From JBFKMV01 sp041629655 (GTDB lineage: Bacteria; Acidobacteriota; Polarisedimenticolia; Polarisedimenticolales; Polarisedimenticolaceae): DNA of 15,038 nt. Both the position numbers and the translations under genes were made by a program. Under the pieces are notes generated by a model. The model searched no databases and had not been told where the DNA came from. It saw nothing but the letters and a program-made list of their open reading frames with translations. Location of the stretch: positions 1 to 15,038 of the forward strand of contig JBFKMV010000127.1 in NCBI GenBank assembly GCA_041629655.1, given 5' to 3'. This document shows positions 11,330 to 15,038 of this stretch, piece after piece (positions within the stretch are counted from its first letter, which is position 1; the number at the start of each line of letters is the position of its first letter).

Positions 11330-12700
11330 ATGCTGAGGGTTGACTTGCGGCGCCCGCTCCTGGCCGCCGCGCTCGTGCTGCTGTTCCCGGCGCCGGCCGG
11401 CGGCGCGCTGGCCGGCGACGAGACGACGGCCGCCGACCTGCTGGATCTGTACACGCGGGCCCGCGAGCTGGACCCGGCGTTTCGCGCGGCGGCGCTGGAG
11501 CGGCAGATCGCCGCCCAGGGCGTGCGCGAGTCCCGGTCGCAGCTGCTGCCGGTGGTCAACGCCACCGTCGAGGCGACCAAGAGCTACCAGGACATCCGGA
11601 GCAGCGACAGCTTCCTGTTCACGGAGGGCCAGACCGACTTCGTCAGCGACACCTTCGCGATCTCGCTGACCCAGCCGGTGTACCGGCTCGAGGCGCTGGC
11701 CCGGCTGCCCCAGGCGCGCGCCCGCGAGCGGCAGGCCGAGGCGACGCTGATCGCGGCCGAGCAGGACCTGATCGTTCGGATCGCCGAAGCGCACTTCGAG
11801 TACCTGGCCGCTCTCGACGAGGTCGACCGCGCCAGCGCCGAGCGGATGGCGTTGCGGCGCCTGCTTCAGGAAACGGAGCAGCGACTGGGCTCCGGCCTGG
11901 CCACGCTGACCGACGTCCACGAGGCGCGGGCCCGCTTCGCGGTCGCACAGGCCACCGAGACGGACGCCCGCGACCAGCTGGAGGACGCGCGGCAGGCGCT
12001 GGCCGAGATCGTCGGCCTCCCGCCGGCGGACGTCAAGACGCTCAGCGAGACCTTCCCGCTGGTCGAGCCCGATCGTCCCGACGTGGAGTCGTGGGTCGAG
12101 ACGGCGCTGTTCCAGAACCCCTCGATCAAGGCCCGCGAGGCGGTGATCGAGGTGGCGCGCCAGGAGCTGCGCGGCCAGCGCGCGGCGCGCCTGCCGCGGC
12201 TGGACCTGGTCACGTCGTTCGCCAACCGCGACAGCGGAGGGACCACCTTCGGCGACCCCGGCGGGACCGAGATCGCGACGACCGAGATCGCGCTGCGGCT
12301 CGGCATCCCGCTCTACGACGGGGGGCGCGCCTCGGCCAGCACCCGCACCGCGCTGCTGCGCCAGCGGATCGCGATCGAGGAGCTGGAGCGCGAGAAGCGC
12401 CGCACCGAGCGGGCGACGCGGGCGGCGTTCCAGGGGGTCCGCAGCGGGATCGTCCGGGTGGGGGCGCTTCAGCAATCGGTCTTCTCCCACGAGGCCGCCC
12501 TGTCGCGCAAGGAGCAGGGGCTGCGCTCGGGCCTCAACACGGGGCTGGACGTGCTGGACGCGCGGCGCGAGCTGTTCCGGGCGCGCCGCGACCTGACGCG
12601 GGCGCGCTACGCCTACGTCCTGAGCAGCTTGAAACTCAAGCAGGCAACCGGGATACTGGACGTCGATGACCTGCGGCAGATCAACGCCTACCTGCAGTGA
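11330..12700 (+). CDS. TolC-family type I secretion outer-membrane protein
   Basis: Outer-membrane channel subunit, 456 residues, normal for TolC. ATG 11330 is preceded by AGGGGG and begins a clear signal peptide (MLRVDLRRPLLAAALVLLF, cleavage near ALA-GD). In-frame upstream codons to TTG 11207 would only add an atypical Cys-rich tail. Two OEP halves are seen. The first has EQDLIVRIAEAHFEYLAAL and TDVHEARARF (from residue 194), a motif typical of TolC proteins of type I secretion. The second ends in LDVLDARRELFRARRDL and RYAYVLSSLKLKQATG. It overlaps the downstream adaptor gene by 35 bp, so the two form an operon. Together they would provide the periplasm-to-outside part of an exporter; the neighbouring giant RTX-like protein is the obvious candidate cargo, by inference. 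Confidence 0.92.
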   Translation: MLRVDLRRPLLAAALVLLFPAPAGGALAGDETTAADLLDLYTRARELDPAFRAAALERQIAAQGVRESRSQLLPVVNATVEATKSYQDIRSSDSFLFTEGQTDFVSDTFAISLTQPVYRLEALARLPQARARERQAEATLIAAEQDLIVRIAEAHFEYLAALDEVDRASAERMALRRLLQETEQRLGSGLATLTDVHEARARFAVAQATETDARDQLEDARQALAEIVGLPPADVKTLSETFPLVEPDRPDVESWVETALFQNPSIKAREAVIEVARQELRGQRAARLPRLDLVTSFANRDSGGTTFGDPGGTEIATTEIALRLGIPLYDGGRASASTRTALLRQRIAIEELEREKRRTERATRAAFQGVRSGIVRVGALQQSVFSHEAALSRKEQGLRSGLNTGLDVLDARRELFRARRDLTRARYAYVLSSLKLKQATGILDVDDLRQINAYLQ

Positions 12701-13433
12701 CCGGCGCCGAGCGGCGTTGCTCCGGCTGGCCGGCGTGCTGTTGCTGGCCGCGGCGCCGGCGGCGCACGCCGAGCAGTTCGAGTGCCTGGTCGAGCCCTAC
12801 GCCTCGGTCAGCCTCAGTAGCGGCGTGCCCGGGATCCTGGATCAGGTTCCGGTGGATCGCGGCGACACCGTCGAGAAGGACCAGGTGGTCGCGACGCTGA
12901 AGTCCGACGTCGAGCGGGCGCACCTCGACCTGGTGCGGGCCAAGCTCGATTTCGCCGAGCGCAAGGCGCGGCGCAACGAGGAGATGTACCGCAAGCAGAT
13001 GATCTCGATCCACGAGAAGGACGAGCTGGAGACCGAGGCCCACGTGATGAAGCTCGAGCTTGCCGAGAGCGAGGCGCGGCTGGGACTGCGGACGATCAAG
13101 AGCCCGATCGCCGGGGTCGTGGTCGAGCGTCACTTCTCGCCCGGGGAGTTCGTGCAGGACCGCCCGATCCTGGACCTGGCCCAGATCGATCCGCTGCGGG
13201 TCGAGGTGTCGGTCCCGGTGCGCTACCACGGACGGATCCAGGTCGGCATGCAGGGGACGGTCCAGTGGGAATCGCCGATCGGTGTCCGCCGCACGGCCAC
13301 GGTCACCGTCGTCGACCCGGTCGTGGATGCGGCGAGCGGCACGATCGGGGTGCGGCTCGAGGTGCCGAACCCCGACCACCGCCTGCCCGCGGGCACCAAG
13401 TGCTCGGTGCGGTTCCCGGTGTCGGGGCCCTAG
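12666..13433 (+). CDS. Short periplasmic adaptor (membrane fusion) protein
   Basis: HlyD/RND-type periplasmic adaptor, 255 residues, shorter than typical RND adaptors (~350-400) and HlyD (~450). ATG 12666 lies inside the tolC-type gene; TTG 12717 is a less likely alternative. A signal peptide spans 1-35 (hydrophobic LLRLAGVLLLAAAPAAHA, then EQ) in place of the N-terminal membrane anchor of HlyD. Order: first half-lipoyl domain (SSGVPGILDQVPVDRGDTV, ~51-79), a short charged coiled-coil hairpin (~82-140, ERKARRNEEMYRKQ), second half-lipoyl (IKSPIAGVVVERHFSPGEFV, ~140-160) and a beta-barrel (~178-255, VEVSVP, GMQGTVQW). The usual C-terminal membrane-proximal domain appears missing. It presumably bridges TolC to an inner-membrane pump encoded elsewhere. 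Cargo or substrate cannot be read from the sequence. Confidence 0.88.
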   Translation: MTCGRSTPTCSDRRRAALLRLAGVLLLAAAPAAHAEQFECLVEPYASVSLSSGVPGILDQVPVDRGDTVEKDQVVATLKSDVERAHLDLVRAKLDFAERKARRNEEMYRKQMISIHEKDELETEAHVMKLELAESEARLGLRTIKSPIAGVVVERHFSPGEFVQDRPILDLAQIDPLRVEVSVPVRYHGRIQVGMQGTVQWESPIGVRRTATVTVVDPVVDAASGTIGVRLEVPNPDHRLPAGTKCSVRFPVSGP

Positions 13434-13434
13434 C

Positions 13435-13935
13435 TCACAGCGCGAACAGCCCCGCCACACCCACGAACACCGCCAGCTCCTTCCACAGCTTCTTCCAGTG
13501 GGTCGAAGGGCGCTGCACGACGATCTCGACGTCGTCGCCGTCGGTCTCGACGAGGATCCGGCTGCGCTGCCCCTCGCGGCTGTCGACCTCGATGCGCGCG
13601 CGTTCGGGATCGAAGCGGATCGCCTGGCGCGCGCCGCGCACCGGCTTGCCGTCGGCGCCCGTGACCGCGACCTCGTAGGTCGCCACCGGTAGCCGGTCGA
13701 ACACGAACACCCCGCGCCGGTCCGTGACCTGCTCGAACGTCCCGGCCTCGGCGGTCAGGCGCACCCGCGCCCCGGCCACCGCCGCGCTCCCCGAGGCATC
13801 GGTGATCCGACCCTGGACGAACAGGTAGGCATAATCCCCCGCCTCGCCGGCGCGCGCCGGGGCCAGCGCGAACGGGGCGAGCACCGTCACGGCGAGCAGC
13901 GCCGCCGCCGCCGACCGCCGCCGCCCGGCGGTCAA
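13435..13935 (-). CDS. Exported protein with a carboxypeptidase-regulatory-like domain
   Basis: Small exported protein, 166 residues, of unknown specific role. The start is TTG 13935, supported by a GGAG 6 nt upstream and by a TTGA overlap with the stop of the preceding gene. A signal peptide covers ~1-29 (RRR, then a hydrophobic core, cleavage after ARA). Residues ~39-93 (VQGRITDASG, GARVRLTAEAG, TDRRGVFVFDRLPVATYEV) match the carboxypeptidase-regulatory-like/CNA-B-type beta-sandwich often found in surface proteins. The C-terminus (WKKLWKELAVFVGVAGLFAL) is a basic-then-hydrophobic segment that may be a membrane anchor. It is co-transcribed with the MopE-like gene and its stop lies 1 bp from that of the convergent adaptor gene. 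Confidence 0.85.
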   Translation of the reverse strand: MTAGRRRSAAAALLAVTVLAPFALAPARAGEAGDYAYLFVQGRITDASGSAAVAGARVRLTAEAGTFEQVTDRRGVFVFDRLPVATYEVAVTGADGKPVRGARQAIRFDPERARIEVDSREGQRSRILVETDGDDVEIVVQRPSTHWKKLWKELAVFVGVAGLFAL

Positions 13936-15038
13936 CGCCGGCTCCGGATCCGGGGCCCTGCGGAGGGCCGCGCCGGTCGTGGCGCCTCCGCGGGCGGGGA
14001 GGTCCCGACGGCCGAGCAGCCGCCGCGCAACGAGCGCGGCACCCCGCGCGAATCGGACCCGCCCCCCGTCTCGCCGGACTCCGTCGCCGCCGTGACCAGG
14101 TAGAACACCGCCCGGCCGGGCGCCGGCACGAACGGATCGCCGAGCGGAGACGCCGCCACGTCACAGAACCGCGCCGAGCCGCGGACCGCGTCGGCGGCCT
14201 GGGTGTAGTCCCCCGTCGCGCGGAGCGTCGCCAGGTCGCCGCGGTAGACGTGGAACCGTCCGTCCGGCAGCGCGGCCGGGCTCCACGCCAGCTCCCCGTC
14301 CGGCTCGACGGTCACCGCGATCGCTTCCGGCGGCGACGACGTGCGCGGCGAAGTCCGCGGTTCCAGCCGCAGCCCGCCCGCGTCGTCGCCGATCCAGCGC
14401 CGGGACTCCGGCCGCGCCGGGAGGTCGCCCGTGCACGGCGGGTCGGACCCGTCACAGTCGTTGTCCACGCCGTCGTCGCAGACCTCGGGCGCGCCGGGGT
14501 AGGTGTCCGGGTCGGCGTCGTTGCAGTCCGTGCCCTCGACCACCGGCAGCGCCACCGCGCTGTCGCCCCAGCCGTCGTCGTCGGCGTCCTTCATGCAGTT
14601 CAGCGGAGCCTCGATCTCGGCCGCCCCGGGGAACGTCGCCGCCGACGCGTCGTCGCAATCGGTCCCGGCCACCACCCCCGGCACCGGGGGCGCCTGATCG
14701 CCGTAGTCGTCGCCGTCCTTGTCACGCATGCACGCGCCGGCGAACGCCTCCTCCGGCGCCGCGCCGGGGAAGGTGTCGACGTCGGCCGGGTCGCAATCGT
14801 CTCCGCCCAGCACGCCCGGATCGTCGCCCTGGGTGTCCGCCCAGCCCGCGCAGGCCACGAAACCGTCACCGTCGCCGTCGGTCTCGTCGTCGGGCAGCAC
14901 GGTGTCGCAGTCGTTGTCGTTGCCGTCGCAGACCTCGGCGGCGCCCGGGAAGCTCGCCGCGTCCGAATCATCGCAATCGGCGTTGCAGGCCCGGCCGTCA
15001 CCGTCGCCGTCGAACACGTCCAGGGTCGCCGGGTTGCA
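13932..15038 (-). CDS. MopE-type metal-binding repeat protein, 5' end beyond the window
   Basis: The frame is open at position 15038 (first full codon TGC, reading CNPATLDVFDGDGDG), so the N-terminus is missing; 368 residues are visible. It carries four MopE-type putative metal-binding repeats: DCDDSDAASFPGAAEVCDG, DCDPADVDTFPGAA, DCDDASAATFPGAAEI and DCNDADPDTYPGAPEVCDDG, with Asp-rich calcium-like loops (DGDGDG, DKDGDDYGD, DADDDGWGD) between them. A C-terminal module follows with FHVYRGDL, RFCDVAAS, GRAVFYLVTA and DSRGVPRS, a tail common on secreted repeat proteins of Deltaproteobacteria and relatives. The family is usually extracellular; MopE itself binds copper, but the metal bound here is not known. 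The TGA stop at 13932 overlaps the TTG start of the next gene. Function remains unassigned. Confidence 0.88.
   Translation of the reverse strand, partial: CNPATLDVFDGDGDGRACNADCDDSDAASFPGAAEVCDGNDNDCDTVLPDDETDGDGDGFVACAGWADTQGDDPGVLGGDDCDPADVDTFPGAAPEEAFAGACMRDKDGDDYGDQAPPVPGVVAGTDCDDASAATFPGAAEIEAPLNCMKDADDDGWGDSAVALPVVEGTDCNDADPDTYPGAPEVCDDGVDNDCDGSDPPCTGDLPARPESRRWIGDDAGGLRLEPRTSPRTSSPPEAIAVTVEPDGELAWSPAALPDGRFHVYRGDLATLRATGDYTQAADAVRGSARFCDVAASPLGDPFVPAPGRAVFYLVTAATESGETGGGSDSRGVPRSLRGGCSAVGTSPPAEAPRPARPSAGPRIRSRR
13942..13945 (-). promoter_or_regulatory. Ribosome binding site supporting the TTG start
   Basis: GGAG on the minus strand lies 6 nt before TTG 13935, within the last codons of the MopE-like gene. 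With the TTGA stop/start overlap this indicates coupled translation from a rare start codon. Confidence 0.6.
14430..15038 (-). repeat. Four MopE-type Cys/Asp repeats
   Basis: The core D-C-D/N-D/P-x-D/S-x-x-x-(F/Y)-P-G-A occurs four times at spacings of ~45-55 residues. The first and last copies keep the full EVCDxxxDNDCD ending with paired Cys; the second and third have lost it and have a single Cys in a different place (AGACMRDKDG, LNCMKDADDD). The array begins upstream of the window. Confidence 0.8.

Overview
This is a very GC-rich Gram-negative chromosomal segment. The GC content, an outer-membrane TolC-type protein, MopE-type metal-binding repeats with a delta-proteobacterial style C-terminal tail, and a LEPR-XLL giant protein together suggest an uncultured Deltaproteobacteria/Myxococcota-like or related lineage. 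No ribosomal or housekeeping marker is present, so this placement is only an inference.

Left 9.25 kb (minus strand): one enormous reading frame runs from an ATG at 9249 through position 1 without a stop. At least 3083 residues are in the window and the C-terminus lies outside it. It starts with a basic N-terminus and a LEPR-XLL motif. Next come eleven ~95-100-residue repeats of the hemolysin/RTX-adhesin type (array A, with one short run of true RTX nonapeptides). After these comes a second, unrelated repeat family of at least eleven ~65-75-residue 'W-x-x-D-G-F' units (array B), interrupted by a long aperiodic central region. A 9.3-kb open frame on the plus strand over the same DNA is an antisense shadow, produced because the giant gene uses no TTA, CTA or TCA codons.

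Middle (9.4-11.3 kb): upstream of the giant gene and on the same strand lies a two-gene two-component system. It comprises a soluble HisKA_3 histidine kinase with no recognisable sensor domain and a NarL/LuxR-type response regulator, overlapping by 11 bp. The ~400-bp divergent region ahead of the kinase holds a sigma70-like promoter for the kinase, a candidate promoter for the opposite operon with a 16-bp palindrome filling its spacer, and a separate GCACTA/TAGTGC inverted repeat.

Right (11.3-13.4 kb, plus strand): a type I secretion TolC-family outer-membrane protein and an unusually short periplasmic adaptor overlap by 35 bp. With the giant RTX-like protein next door, the simplest reading is a secreted or surface giant protein with part of its exporter and a dedicated regulator. 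The inner-membrane ABC transporter is not in the window.

Far right (13.4-15.0 kb, minus strand): a convergent pair unrelated in sequence to the secretion genes. A 5'-truncated MopE-type metal-binding repeat protein is followed, through a TTGA stop/start overlap, by a small exported protein with a carboxypeptidase-regulatory-like domain and a C-terminal hydrophobic segment.
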